Below, one piece after another: positions 50,901 through 60,290 of a DNA stretch of 64,000 nucleotides (positions are counted from its first letter, which is position 1; every line of letters starts with the position of its first letter). The DNA is from Tritrichomonas musculus. Its lineage: Eukaryota; Parabasalia; Tritrichomonadida; Tritrichomonadidae. The position numbers and the translations under genes were made by a program. The stretch is taken from contig JAPFFF010000006.1 of the NCBI GenBank assembly GCA_039105265.1, forward strand, positions 5,890,001-5,954,000. The letters are read 5' to 3'. The notes beneath the pieces were generated by a model. That model was not told the DNA's origin. It did no database searches and saw only the letters and a program-made list of their open reading frames with translations.

Positions 50901-51061
50901 CGCAGTCCAGCTTGACGCCTAAAAATTCATCTAACAAAATTCAGAAGGTGAAAAGTAGTAGAAGCGTAAAAGTCGCTAACGCTTCACAGATGAAAAGTAA
51001 AAATACAATGAGCGGTATTGAATGGTCAGATTCTGAAGAAATAGAGATAAAGAAGCAATAG
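47984..51061 (+). CDS. PMCA-type Ca2+-transporting P-type ATPase (1025 aa)
   Basis: Type IIB Ca2+ pump, expected to move cytosolic Ca2+ outward across the plasma or vacuolar-type membrane using ATP. Seen: an N-terminal cytosolic part, a first membrane pair at about 78-130, actuator motif TTGET (197-201), PEGLP in helix 4 (319-323), phosphorylation motif DKTGT with D362, KGAP in the nucleotide domain, hinge TGDGTND, then several further membrane helices up to about residue 900. The C-terminal tail is short, Lys/Glu-rich and coiled-coil-like, with a basic Ser-rich end that could be regulatory. Size fits the family. The 3' third is far less AT-rich than its surroundings. Confidence 0.92.
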   Translation: MFEKYSAQDFQTLLEERELTSLEKFGGIEQIAKDLHTDLTKGITDLSTLEARREKYGKNVLPDPPTKSFCRLFLEALNDLMLIILMVAAVVSLILVLVFPDPDDDLGWIDSVSILAAVLIVSLVQAITNYRQQSAFTAINRLKNDNLIAVIRNNDRIKVNSTEIVVGDVLYLDAGNKLVADGLYINGRNIKLNESETTGETVPVNSSKEKPFMFCGSTVEMGDGYMLVLAVGSNTQNGAVFAQMAQEDGEEEKTPLEEKLDYLAKMITYLGIAGALSTFIVLLIMWSIDVAKSKWENQFLSILVSHFIVAVTIFVCAVPEGLPLAVTISLSYSMSKMMKDNNFVRHLNACETMGGASNICSDKTGTLTTNKMTVTRFYYGLEDHDQSNPPNMPANIKDIFGIGISVNTKGSVSTNEKGVLVYDGKSTECALCLYVESLGYDYQKIRVDHPSLTLFDFDSDRKRMTTVITSLTNSESCLVCSKGAPDIMLNFCTNYVDKEGTIQKVTEDVKAQIDDQLLTYSQSMLRCLLIAYREGGSYSTPEEAETDLTIIGIAAISDPLREEVPNAVKECKQAGVMVRMVTGDNIETAKAIARECGILTDDGIAMSGNEFRNTPKLELLEKLPKLQVLARSTPMDKFRLVRILKEVGEVVAVTGDGTNDALALKTANVGLSMGLCGTEIAKEASDICILDDNFKSIMKSIMWGRCIFDNVRRFLQFQLTVNVAALIISFLGACIWKESPLRPIQLLWVNLIMDSLGALALATDSPRPYLLNRPPYGRKVQLLSAVLLVNIIGQSIYQVIVLIVILVAGEKIWTDFEKHSLQHYTMVFNAFVFCQVFNLLNSRIVMKSQKFFDGIFSNWLFIVIFFVIVVIQVIIVQFGDRVFETRDLTWVHWLSCIGIGFFSLILGFFLRLIPVKELSYEQVEEQRVQMYEALKEKLRGMSVEEQWEQEKEEANQEVKKQVEETKELQRKVSQSSLTPKNSSNKIQKVKSSRSVKVANASQMKSKNTMSGIEWSDSEEIEIKKQ

Positions 51062-51290
51062 AAGAAAAAATTTTATATTAGAGAAAAAAATTGTTTTATT
51101 TTATATTTTATTTGTTATAATTGATTGCCAAATAAAATACGTCTTTTCTATTTTTATTTATTCTTTCTGCTCTTTTCATTTTTTTTTTGACTATAAATAA
51201 TATCCTCTGAAAAAGTTTTGAATATTCAAAAAACAATAATTTTTTTTTTTTTTGACCTTTAAATTAACCATTTTTTTTTTTTTTTAATTT
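51062..51290. other. PMCA 3' flank
   Basis: AT-rich sequence with long T runs (51180, 51240-51290), likely containing the transcript end. No gene seen. Confidence 0.4.
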
Positions 51291-52137
51291 AAAAAATCAG
51301 AGTAGCTGCAACGAAATTTTTTGGACAAGCCCTCTCAAAAAGTGGACTGTCAAATTGATTTTTCTCATTGGTAAGAAGGTTTTATGATTTTATAATAACA
51401 TAATATAAAACTTTATTTTTAGAGTTTGCACTTTTTAAATAAAAGATTAAAATTCCTGGGAAAAATGTATAAATTCCCGATGCTAAAAATGTGCATGCGG
51501 TCATCCTTTATTTGGTAAAAATATAAAATTAATTATAAATAAACAAATATCAAATATATGAGAATAATTCCTTGGTCGCGTTACGCATAATTTTAAATTT
51601 AATCATGAAAAAATGTGAAAAATTTTATATCAAAACAAAACAAAACATAGAATTCTTTCTTTTTAATTATCTTTTTGAATTGGATTTGAATTATTAAAGG
51701 AAAGATTTCCAACCTAGTGAATCTGCAAGTTCTTAACTATTTCATGAATCCAGCTTTAAACCTAAAGAAATCCAAAAATAATCAATCCAAATTCAAATTA
51801 TAATTATCTTTAAAATTTGAATTAATATCATGATTAATCATTTTTACATATATTAAAATATTTTTCAATCTATTATAAAAAGGATCCTTTCATTGGAACC
51901 TTGCTTTTAATTAAAAAAAATACTAATAACCAACAAAAAAGTTTACAATTTATAATTATTTAGCATGCACTATATTAAATATCAATAAACAACTCATTGC
52001 AACATATATTTTATTATTTGCTTTTCAAAATAATAAATACAACTGATAAAAATTTTAGAAAAAAATAGAATTTTCATATCACACTTCAAAAAAAATACGA
52101 TCATGTTTTGAATTTGTTACAGCTACTCTAAAAAATC
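51291..52137. mobile_element. Miniature DNA element with 8-bp target duplication
   Basis: The element 51299-52129 (831 bp) starts AGAGTAGCTGCAACGAA and ends with the complement of AGAGTAGCTGTAACAAA. It is flanked by aaaaaatc on both sides (51291-51298 and 52130-52137). It has no coding capacity. The 8-bp duplication suggests a hAT-like or MULE-like mover. The inverted ends are short, with a perfect 10 bp then near-match. Confidence 0.75.
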
Positions 52138-52374
52138 AATAAATTACCTATTTCAACAACAACAACTACAACAACAAAAAAGGTTGTTTGGAATGTTATA
52201 GTCTATTACAAATGTGTGATGAGGGAAAAAATAAAATGATAGCCACTTTCGTATAATATTTGGTAAAAATATGTATACAAATAAATAAATAAAAATATTA
52301 GATTTAAATCAAATATATTTTTAGTTTTTTCCCTTATTTTGAAACAATAGAAATTTATAAATAATAAAAAAAAA

Positions 52375-53514
52375 TTAATCAAAATTTTTGAAAGAAGGCA
52401 ACTTAATAGCGCTTCCTTTCAAAGCCGGAGATGGAGATTTTATGGTGTTTTGACTTGGATTCAATTGCCTCGGCTGGCTAGGCGAGGAATACAAATTTTT
52501 AGATATCGTTCTCGATCTGAGAAGTATATTACCGTTTTGCTTAAGACCATTCTGTAAGAGCTTTGTTGTAGTTGCGCGAGAAATATTATTATCAATTCCC
52601 TTAGACTTATCCTGTAACATTAAAAATCCATTGCTTTGATTCCTTGCTGAATTTTTTTTTAGAAGAGCTTGACTTTCACTCAAGTCTACCGAATTTCTAT
52701 CATGACAAATCGTTACTGTTTGGCGAGATGATAATATTGGAAGTTTCCTTTGTGATGGATCCAAAGCAACCATTGATCGAATTACAGATTCAATCTTTTC
52801 TGGTACTTGCGTAGAAAATGTTAAGGAACAAGTATTAATCTGTTGTAACATTGTAAATAAATTTTTTGAAGACCACGGAAGAGACTTTGTAACCATAAAA
52901 GCGAGCAAAACGCCAAGAGACCAAAAATCAGAATATCTTCCAGTTGGTTTTTGATTAAAAAATTCAGGAGCAAGAAATCCAACATTGAATGGAATAGGAG
53001 TATGAAGCATGACATCAATATCATTCGGAGGTGGATATAAATCAGTTATAAGTATTTTTCTTTCTTTTGTAATAAAAACATTATTTGGTTTGATGAAATT
53101 TGGAAAAATGTGATGAGCGTGCAACATTCCAAAACATTGACAAATAGTTTGCCAGAAACTGTAAACAGAATTTGGGGCACCAAGATTTTCTTTATCAGGA
53201 CCTTGGCATAATGACTCAGTAATTGGTGACTCTGGAATGTATGGCCTAATTAATAAGAGCCGATCTTTTGTTTCGATAAGATCATTGTAACTTACTACGT
53301 ATTTGCTTTGAACAGCTTGAATATGATCTATTCTTTCTTTGAAACGTTGACATCTATCAGACGGACCAATTTGATCTAATAAAAAAGATTTACAGACGCA
53401 CAGTTGGCCTGTATCTGCATTTTTAACGAGCGCAGAACTTCCGAGAAATCCCTTAGGCAGTTCGCTTTGAAAAATATATTTAGGTGGCAAAGGGAATATC
53501 TCTTCAAGAGACAT
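52375..53514 (-). CDS. Kinase-like protein, probable pseudokinase (379 aa)
   Basis: Residues about 12-265 form a protein kinase fold, with VAIK-type Lys in LCVCKSF (K42), an APE motif (182-184) and F-helix SDFWSLG (195-201). The catalytic loop reads PNFIKPNN (138-145), so HRD is replaced by PNF and the catalytic Asp is absent. The Mg-binding motif reads TDLY instead of DFG, with D158 kept. The glycine loop is weak. The last 110 residues are Ser/Asn/Arg-rich and disordered. It is probably a signalling scaffold or allosteric pseudokinase, although weak activity cannot be excluded. Its closest kinase group is unclear. Confidence 0.8.
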   Translation of the reverse strand: MSLEEIFPLPPKYIFQSELPKGFLGSSALVKNADTGQLCVCKSFLLDQIGPSDRCQRFKERIDHIQAVQSKYVVSYNDLIETKDRLLLIRPYIPESPITESLCQGPDKENLGAPNSVYSFWQTICQCFGMLHAHHIFPNFIKPNNVFITKERKILITDLYPPPNDIDVMLHTPIPFNVGFLAPEFFNQKPTGRYSDFWSLGVLLAFMVTKSLPWSSKNLFTMLQQINTCSLTFSTQVPEKIESVIRSMVALDPSQRKLPILSSRQTVTICHDRNSVDLSESQALLKKNSARNQSNGFLMLQDKSKGIDNNISRATTTKLLQNGLKQNGNILLRSRTISKNLYSSPSQPRQLNPSQNTIKSPSPALKGSAIKLPSFKNFD

Positions 53515-54729
53515 TAGGATGATTTCTTCTTTTTTTTGAAATTCTACCTGTTTTAATTTTAGTTAAATTTTAACCCAAACGATAAAAAAAGGTCATAAAC
53601 TACCAAAAAAGATTTTTACTCAATATTTTACTTTAATTTATAAATTTTTTTAATTAAAAAGAAAGATGTTTGTAGAATCTTTATTGAATGGAAAAATTTT
53701 ATTTCAGTTAAAATCAAATATTGAAAATAGAAAAAGTTATCATATTTAAAAACCGCGTCAATATTCAAAATTATTCAATAAATATTTTTTTTTCGAAATT
53801 GAGAAAATATTTTCAATGATTTTTTTAAAAAAATTGAATTTGCTGTCAAAAACTATTTTTTTTTTTAAAATAATTTCTCATTGAATTTCCTAAAAGCATT
53901 TTTATAGTCCTTTGAAAATTTTTTTTAAAAAAATAATCATTTTTTCTCAAACGATAAAACTCCATCACTCTTGAAAAACATATTCTAAAAAATATTTACT
54001 TATAAAATAATAGTTTTTCTATGATCTGGTCTACGATGTGCTAAAATAGATACCACTTTTTCTTTGCTTTATTAGAAGTTTTGATACGAACTCGTTTTGA
54101 ATTTTCTGTGATTTAGTTTTTGATCGCTTATTCCAAAAAAAATAATTATTTTAATTGGAGAAAAAAAAGAAAGAAGCTTGATACTTTAATTTAATAATAA
54201 ATATCAAATCAAATTCTGTGGTATTTTTTTAACATTTAGAGATTTTTATGATATTTTTCGAAAAGAAAATTTATGATTATATTTTTCATGGGTTGGATAT
54301 GTACAGTAAGTTGAAAAGTCTTGGTATTTTTTTTAACATATTTGTATGAGGTCTATAAAGGAAATACTAAAGAAAATTCAATTTTATGATAAGATATATA
54401 TTTTAAAAAGGTAAACATCATGTATAAATTCAATTTGTTACTCTAATTCTTATTATATTATTTTGATATAAAAATGTGAAAAATCGCTTATAATACAGCA
54501 TGTTAACCTAGAGTATTAAATAATTGACCTTTTTTTTTAAAGAGGCACATAATGATATAGTTTTTCTTTCGAACATGATAGTAGGCTTATTGTATTTATG
54601 ATTCTTTAACTCTTCGATGAAAGATTTTTGCAATTTACTTGATGATAAATGACTCTATTTTTTTTTTTTCACTTTCACCAATTTCAAAATTTTATACAAA
54701 TTACGTTTAAAAAAAAAATTAATTTCAAT
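53515..54729. other. Divergent intergenic region
   Basis: About 1.2 kb between a minus-strand and a plus-strand gene, so it should hold both promoters. Very AT-rich with many A/T runs. No repeat or RNA gene recognised. Confidence 0.4.
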
Positions 54730-55500
54730 ATGAATTCAGTTCGTTGGGAAAGACGTAGAACTTCATTTTTATCTAGCGGACATCGAAGCATCACCAACAG
54801 ACCGAGCATAATATCACCCGATAAACCAGAAGCTAATCTTACGACTAATACACGAGATATCCAAGAAACTCCTCCACCAGTCCAACAAGAGCCAGCAAAA
54901 CCAATTAAGATTAAGAAAAAAGAACTAATGGTTGATCCAAAAGCATCGTTATTTATCCAATTTAGCAAAACAGTTAAAAACGTATCAAATATTATACTGA
55001 GATCGATTGGAACAAATAGAAAAGATTTAAAACCAGCATTAAATGAAGCTTATGACTTGTTTTTTGCTGATTTCGATTCATGGTGGAAAAATAAATACCA
55101 TACATCCCAAAGAAAAGATACATCAAGCCTAAATATTGATGTATTAAAGAGGCAATTAAATGACTGTAATTCAAGTATCAAACCATTAAGAGACCAATAT
55201 CATAAGTGGAAGATGTACAAAGATTATAATAATATCAAAGATATTTATGTTCCTCTTATTGAAATACAACAAATAGAAATGCCTTCAACAGAAAATAGTG
55301 ATGAAGTGAAAAGCAAGTTAAAAATATTTGTTAATGGAATGGCTTCAATCTCTCTTTATATTCAAAACACCAAATCAGAGTTCTATGAAACAGTGAAATA
55401 TAAAGACGAAATATCCAAATTACTTCAATTTAAGTTACAGATAGATTACAAAAAACAGCTAACTTTGAGGAACCAACTTACTGATGATGTTTCTACATAA
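54730..55500 (+). CDS. Unknown protein with Arg-rich N-terminal motif (256 aa)
   Basis: The frame opens at an ATG at 54649, but that leader codes for a Phe-rich homopolymer stretch. The ATG at 54730 (MNSVRWERRRTSF) is the likely start, giving 256 aa. The basic Ser/Thr motif (RRRTSFLSSGHRS) followed by a Pro-rich linker and helical segments (about 80-250) loosely recalls kinetochore Dsn1/Mis13 proteins, whose N-terminal RRxS motif is an Aurora site. This is a weak idea from pattern only. Confidence 0.6.
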   Translation: MNSVRWERRRTSFLSSGHRSITNRPSIISPDKPEANLTTNTRDIQETPPPVQQEPAKPIKIKKKELMVDPKASLFIQFSKTVKNVSNIILRSIGTNRKDLKPALNEAYDLFFADFDSWWKNKYHTSQRKDTSSLNIDVLKRQLNDCNSSIKPLRDQYHKWKMYKDYNNIKDIYVPLIEIQQIEMPSTENSDEVKSKLKIFVNGMASISLYIQNTKSEFYETVKYKDEISKLLQFKLQIDYKKQLTLRNQLTDDVST

Positions 55501-55798
55501 TTGCTCCAAATTAACGCTTTATTTATCCCAATTCTCCTATTTTTGTTTACTTATTTAAAATACCGATTGTTTTTATTACATATAAATAGAAAACTCAATT
55601 TAAAAAAAAAAATAAATATTCAATTTTATGGTGTCAACACCATTTTCTTTTATAAACATATATTTTATACATTTTCATACATCACCTTACATTTATAATC
55701 GTTTCCGGGATTTTTATCAATGATAAATCCCCAATTCCATTAAAAATCCATCGACCATTTATACAAAGAAAAATAAAAATCTATGAAATAACGTACAA

Positions 55799-56956
55799 AT
55801 GTCTCTAGTAAAGCCTGAATCAGGTACAACAATCATTCCTTCCAAACTTTTTCTTCATTGTTTTCATAAAAAACCAGCTGACACTATTTCAGACCATTAT
55901 TTTATGTTTGATGACATTATTACGCTGAAGTTTGAACCAATATCAAGAGAAAACGGACCACCAAACCTTCCACAAATTTCTTCATTTATTAAAATACTTA
56001 AAGATAAGCTAACAAAAATCAATAAACAGATACATATTTGTTGTTCACTTGGTTCTGAATCTCGAGTCAATTGTATCTTTCTTCTATGCCTTTTTTTACT
56101 TTTAGAAAGAGAATTTGTTGATTCTCTTATTTTACCACAAACAAATAAGGCTCGCCCTTCAAAATATACAAGATCAAAGCCTCGGAAAGTTTTGGATTAC
56201 GATCATCCTTTGACAATTTTTGATGGAATTTATCCACCAATAGAAGAATACCAAGATGCAACGGCTTCTCCATTCATGCTTTCAATAACTGATGCACTTT
56301 CTGGCATATTGAAAGCTATCGATCATGGATGGTTTGATGTTCATAATTTTGATGCCGATACTTATAATTTTTATCTTGCTCCAGAAAATGGATTCATGAC
56401 ATGGGTTGTCCCGAAACGCCTTCTTGTTCTTGCAGCTCCAGGGATTGCTGATTCTCCTCTTTTATTTGATATGCTACCACTTTTTCGAAAATGGCATATT
56501 CGTACAGTTGTCAGCTTCTCTATGGAAGCCCGTGGATTTGAAGACCTGGCTCGTGTTGGTATTAACAGAGTGACTCTTGAATGTGCATCAGATACACTTC
56601 CTTCAATGTCAGAAGTTATGAAATTTATCGAACTTTGCGATGATGGCGGTGCAGTTGCTTTATGTAGTCTCAATGGTCTTGGACGTGGTCCAATGTTTGC
56701 TGCAATTTGGCTTGTTCATTCATTTGGATTCAAACCCAAAGAAGCTATTGGCTGGGTTCGATCTGTTAGACAAGGAGCAATTTATGGAGTTCAAAATGAT
56801 TTCATTGTTAGAATGGATCGCTCTTTTCACCCTCAAGTTGCTCAATCAACTGTACTTGAAAGAGCGTTACAACCTCTCCCACAGAAAAGAAGGAGAGTGA
56901 TGAATAAGTTTAAAGGGACTCCAAAATTGAGGACCTTAAAGTTAACTTATTTATAA
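55799..56956 (+). CDS. CDC14-like dual-specificity phosphatase homologue, catalytic Cys replaced (385 aa)
   Basis: Both CDC14 domains can be traced. The N-terminal non-catalytic domain (about 10-190) contains LSITDALSGILKAIDHGWFD and NFDADTYNFY, as in CDC14. The C-terminal phosphatase domain (about 195-345) contains NGFMTWVVPKRLLVLAAP, the P-loop region and IGWVRSVRQGAIYGVQNDF. CDC14 has HCKAGLGRTG at the active site; here it is CSLNGLGRGP, so the nucleophile position is Ser290 (AGT at 56666-56668) and Cys289 takes the His place. Arg296 is kept. The general-acid Asp loop also looks altered. Probably a catalytically dead substrate-binding paralogue; an intact paralogue would be expected elsewhere. 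Confidence 0.85.
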   Translation: MSLVKPESGTTIIPSKLFLHCFHKKPADTISDHYFMFDDIITLKFEPISRENGPPNLPQISSFIKILKDKLTKINKQIHICCSLGSESRVNCIFLLCLFLLLEREFVDSLILPQTNKARPSKYTRSKPRKVLDYDHPLTIFDGIYPPIEEYQDATASPFMLSITDALSGILKAIDHGWFDVHNFDADTYNFYLAPENGFMTWVVPKRLLVLAAPGIADSPLLFDMLPLFRKWHIRTVVSFSMEARGFEDLARVGINRVTLECASDTLPSMSEVMKFIELCDDGGAVALCSLNGLGRGPMFAAIWLVHSFGFKPKEAIGWVRSVRQGAIYGVQNDFIVRMDRSFHPQVAQSTVLERALQPLPQKRRRVMNKFKGTPKLRTLKLTYL

Positions 56957-57220
56957 TTTGTTTTTAATGCTAATATTGTTCGATAATAAATTATGTTAAG
57001 ATATAACCTGTTACTATTTTTTTTCATTTCTACAAATGATATATTAAATTATGCAGTATTTTTGATAATTGTCTTTCTTGTAACTATTCTAATATTTCAA
57101 TAATTTTTAAAAAAAATAATCTTTTTTGTATTAAGCCAATGAATGAATAAACATATTTGCGAAACTATTAATAAATCTAAAATTGCTAATTAAAAATTGC
57201 TTTTTATTAATGATAATAAT

Positions 57221-57949
57221 TTATTCATCATTTTTCATTTTGTCATGAAGTTCGACAACTTTAGGATATGTCATTTTCAAGCTACGAATCCTTTTTTCTT
57301 GTATATCATTCCAAATTAATTTTTTATTATTGTTGGCGGCAATTACAATAATTTTGAGGCAAAGTAAGACATCGATAATTACTCTTATTTTTTGATGATG
57401 AATTTGCAACACATTAGCCAAATCTGTTATTGAAGAAGGATTTTTTTTTAATTCTGTTTTAATTTTTCCAAATGTTGTAGTTATAGAATTTTCTTTCTCA
57501 GCTGTAACGTCTGGAATATACTTATATTTATATGTATAATCATAATTGTATAATTCAAAGAAGCCATTGTTGCCAATTTCTTTATCTTCAATATCGTCAT
57601 CGTCATCACCATGGGTTACATCATAATCGTCATCATCATCATCGTTTTTAGTTCTTGGCTTCTTTTTGGAATTATCAGGATAGTCTTGATTCTCTGATGT
57701 CTTAATTTTCACTAATTTTCCAACTTTGACTAATTCATCAAGTTTTTTTTCGATAACAGCCAAAGGAGGTTTACTTTTTTTCGCAGACTTCCATGAATTA
57801 AAAAAGTCAGAAACTGAAAACAATTGAGTAGGAAAATTACTTGCAATGAATTCTATAAGGATCGTTAGATCATCCCATTCTTGATCATCTGTGCTTTTAT
57901 CTTTGGATTTCTGCAAAGCTTTGAGCTTTACTACACTCATAGTATTCAA
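57221..57949 (-). CDS. Unknown acidic protein with winged-helix-like ends (242 aa)
   Basis: An N-terminal helical domain (about 20-88) is separated by a long Asp tract (about 100-125) from a C-terminal domain (about 160-240). In the latter, SITDLANVLQIHHQKIRVIIDVLLCLKIIV followed by a beta-hairpin-like NNKKLIWND reads like a winged helix. This suggests a nuclear DNA- or protein-binding factor of E2F/DP-like or general-transcription style, inferred from fold pattern only. The asp-rich tract is encoded by near-uniform GAT/GAC codons. Confidence 0.6.
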   Translation of the reverse strand: MNTMSVVKLKALQKSKDKSTDDQEWDDLTILIEFIASNFPTQLFSVSDFFNSWKSAKKSKPPLAVIEKKLDELVKVGKLVKIKTSENQDYPDNSKKKPRTKNDDDDDDYDVTHGDDDDDIEDKEIGNNGFFELYNYDYTYKYKYIPDVTAEKENSITTTFGKIKTELKKNPSSITDLANVLQIHHQKIRVIIDVLLCLKIIVIAANNNKKLIWNDIQEKRIRSLKMTYPKVVELHDKMKNDE

Positions 57950-58167
57950 ATGATTTGCTCCTATCCAAAATACACATCAAAAATCAAAAAAAATATTTGA
58001 TGCTTAAAATTTTTATTATCAAAAAGTTCAATAATAAACTATTTCTACATTTATCTTTGCATAGCTACAGCATTTATGCTTTAATATAGTGCTAATTATT
58101 TTATAATTTGTACTAAAAATAGCCCAAAATAAGAATAATGGTAGAGTTAGTAAAAATATAAAATCAT

Positions 58168-59079
58168 TTAATAATTATCATTACTTTGCTCATTCTCTAA
58201 TTTCTTACGAAATTGAATAACTTTTGGTTGAATTACAGCAGCAGATTCTTCCATTCCAAGGTCTATGAAAGTTTCATAAGCTTTATTATAGTAATCACAT
58301 GCTTTTTTAGTATTTTTAGCAGTTTCAGCAACTTCAGCCATTTCGTTGTACATTTTTGCAGTTACATTTGTGTTTTCGCTTTCATTTGCTTCATCGAGCG
58401 AGTTTAATGCTATTTCATATTGAGAAAGAGCTTGATCAAATTTGGCTCTTGCTGCAAATATTCTAGCTTTTGATAGATCTCTTCTGTATCTAAGCTGAGG
58501 ATCATCTTCAATTGGCTCATCTACAATACTTTTGAGGGCTTCTGTTGCTTGTTGAATATGTTTTAACGATTCTTGGCGATTATCACTTCGCAATGCAAGG
58601 TGCGATTCTGCTATTTCAACATTAATCTTGATCTTTTCGTTCTTGTCAACGGGATTTGTCTGTTCTAGTGCTAATGCTTTTTGAAGATGCCTTAAAGCAC
58701 TTTGTGGACGATGATTTTCGTTATAAAAAGCGCCTAAAGCAAGATGCGAACGGAGAGCTTCAACAGAATTTTCTCCATAAACGATATAATTCAATGATTT
58801 CTGGTGAATGAGATATGTAAATTTGTCTGTTGTTTCAAGATCATATTCAGATAATCGGCAATCTAATTCTTCAAGTTTTTCTTCTGGTGGTCGTGTATCA
58901 ATCGTTGCATCAGGGTTGTTTTTGAAATATGAAACTGCGTACGTGTCATTTTTGTCTATTTGTGCTTTTGTATTTGAATAACGCTGTGGAACCCGTGAAA
59001 GACGATGCGATGAACTTTCAGCCTTTCGTTTTGATATACGGGCTGAATTTTTTGCAGATGAATTCCCATCTTGATTCAT
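58168..59079 (-). CDS. TPR-repeat protein, TTC23-like (303 aa)
   Basis: The first 40 residues are basic and Ser-rich. From about residue 75 to 285 there are tetratricopeptide-type helical pairs. The segment VYGENSVEALRSHLALGAFYNENHRPQSALRHLQKAL (about 97-133) resembles the signature region of TTC23, a ciliary protein of the EvC zone. Trichomonads are flagellated, so a flagellar role is plausible. The TPR assignment is firm; the TTC23 link is tentative. Confidence 0.7.
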   Translation of the reverse strand: MNQDGNSSAKNSARISKRKAESSSHRLSRVPQRYSNTKAQIDKNDTYAVSYFKNNPDATIDTRPPEEKLEELDCRLSEYDLETTDKFTYLIHQKSLNYIVYGENSVEALRSHLALGAFYNENHRPQSALRHLQKALALEQTNPVDKNEKIKINVEIAESHLALRSDNRQESLKHIQQATEALKSIVDEPIEDDPQLRYRRDLSKARIFAARAKFDQALSQYEIALNSLDEANESENTNVTAKMYNEMAEVAETAKNTKKACDYYNKAYETFIDLGMEESAAVIQPKVIQFRKKLENEQSNDNY

Positions 59080-59801
59080 GAAAAGGATTTATAAAAAAAA
59101 TTAAGAAATATAAAAAACGTATGAGAAATTTTATGAATTCAACAGAACGATTAAAAAGTTTTGAAAAATCTTAGTTTTTTAAAAATCATGATATCTCGGA
59201 ATTTTAATGATAATATACATACTTATACTAATAAAATCATGATTTTATAGGTAATTATTAATTATATTTTTATTTTGATGCATTTTACTTGCTATTGAAA
59301 TTCTATTTGGATTTTGAGATTGAAAAAAATCAAGTAAAATGCATTAATCTGTTCCATATTAATTTCAATAGATATAACATAGTTTCTTAAAAAAATTAAA
59401 TAAAAATAAATGAAATAGAATAATCAAAAACAAAGAAAATGGCTCATTCTAGAGATGAAATCACTATTAGCATCGCAATATGAATTGAAAATATATTGCA
59501 CTAAATATTTATATAAAATATGATTCCATATTTTTAATTGCCAATACTCAAATTTTATTTCAAAAAGTGGTTTCTTTATTTCAAAAATACGATAAGGATT
59601 CTGAGTTAAAAACTATCAAATGCTAACGTAGGAAAAAAAATTATTTTTTCTCGTTAAAAGAAAGAATTAGATTTAAACAACTTCAACAATAAAAAAATTA
59701 CAAAAGTTTGAAAAAATCGATACAGAAAGTGAAATGATATGATTTCAAGGCTCATTCAAAAAAAAACATTCAATTATTTCTTATAACATTTTTATTTAAG
59801 A
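59080..59801. other. Divergent intergenic region with inverted repeat
   Basis: AT-rich, holding the promoters of the TPR and Myb genes. It contains a hairpin-capable inverted repeat: ATGCATTTTACTTG at 59278-59291 and its exact complement at 59331-59344, with further arm matches (ctattgaaat / atttcaatag at about 59292 and 59362). This could be a decayed miniature element. Confidence 0.55.
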
Positions 59802-60290
59802 ATGAGAACAAAAGCTCCGCAACTTTTCTCCATATATGATTTATCACTACTTAAATTAAAAAAACACGCAAGATCACAGTTTTCAACAGAAGAAGATGAA
59901 AAATTAAAAAAATTAGTTGAGATTCATGGAGAAAATTCATGGAATATTGTTTCATCTAAAATGAAAAACAGGAATCCTCGACAATGCAAAGAAAGATGGA
60001 ATTATTATTTATCACCCAAAATTAATAAAAATCCGTGGACAGCTGAAGAAGACGAATTATTAGAAAAGTTATATTCTTTATATGGGCCAGATTGGCCAAA
60101 GATATCAAAAATAATAGAAGGACGAACATATATTAATGTTAAAAACAGATTCCAGTTCATTCAAAGAAGGAAAAAAAATCAAATCAAAAAGGATATAAAA
60201 GAAATGAATGAAACAAAACCAGAATTGGAAGTTTTTGAAAACGATATGCAAAATATTTTAAATATGTGCGAATCTCTATTTCAGTTTTAG
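59802..60290 (+). CDS. R2R3 Myb-like DNA-binding protein (162 aa)
   Basis: Two tandem Myb repeats: R2 at about 24-70 (F27 in place of the first Trp, then W47, W66 and QCKERWNYYLSP) and R3 at about 76-122 (W79, W98, then F117 in KNRFQFIQR). This is the compact two-repeat form typical of trichomonad Myb transcription factors, which bind promoter elements. The C-terminal 40 residues are acidic and may be regulatory. It is transcribed divergently from the TPR gene. Confidence 0.9.
   Translation: MRTKAPQLFSIYDLSLLKLKKHARSQFSTEEDEKLKKLVEIHGENSWNIVSSKMKNRNPRQCKERWNYYLSPKINKNPWTAEEDELLEKLYSLYGPDWPKISKIIEGRTYINVKNRFQFIQRRKKNQIKKDIKEMNETKPELEVFENDMQNILNMCESLFQF

Noticed and set aside
50596-50937. Antisense and out-of-frame frames in the 3' part of the Ca2+ pump
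   Set aside because: By-products of the locally balanced base composition; the pump frame has clear membrane helices and motifs.
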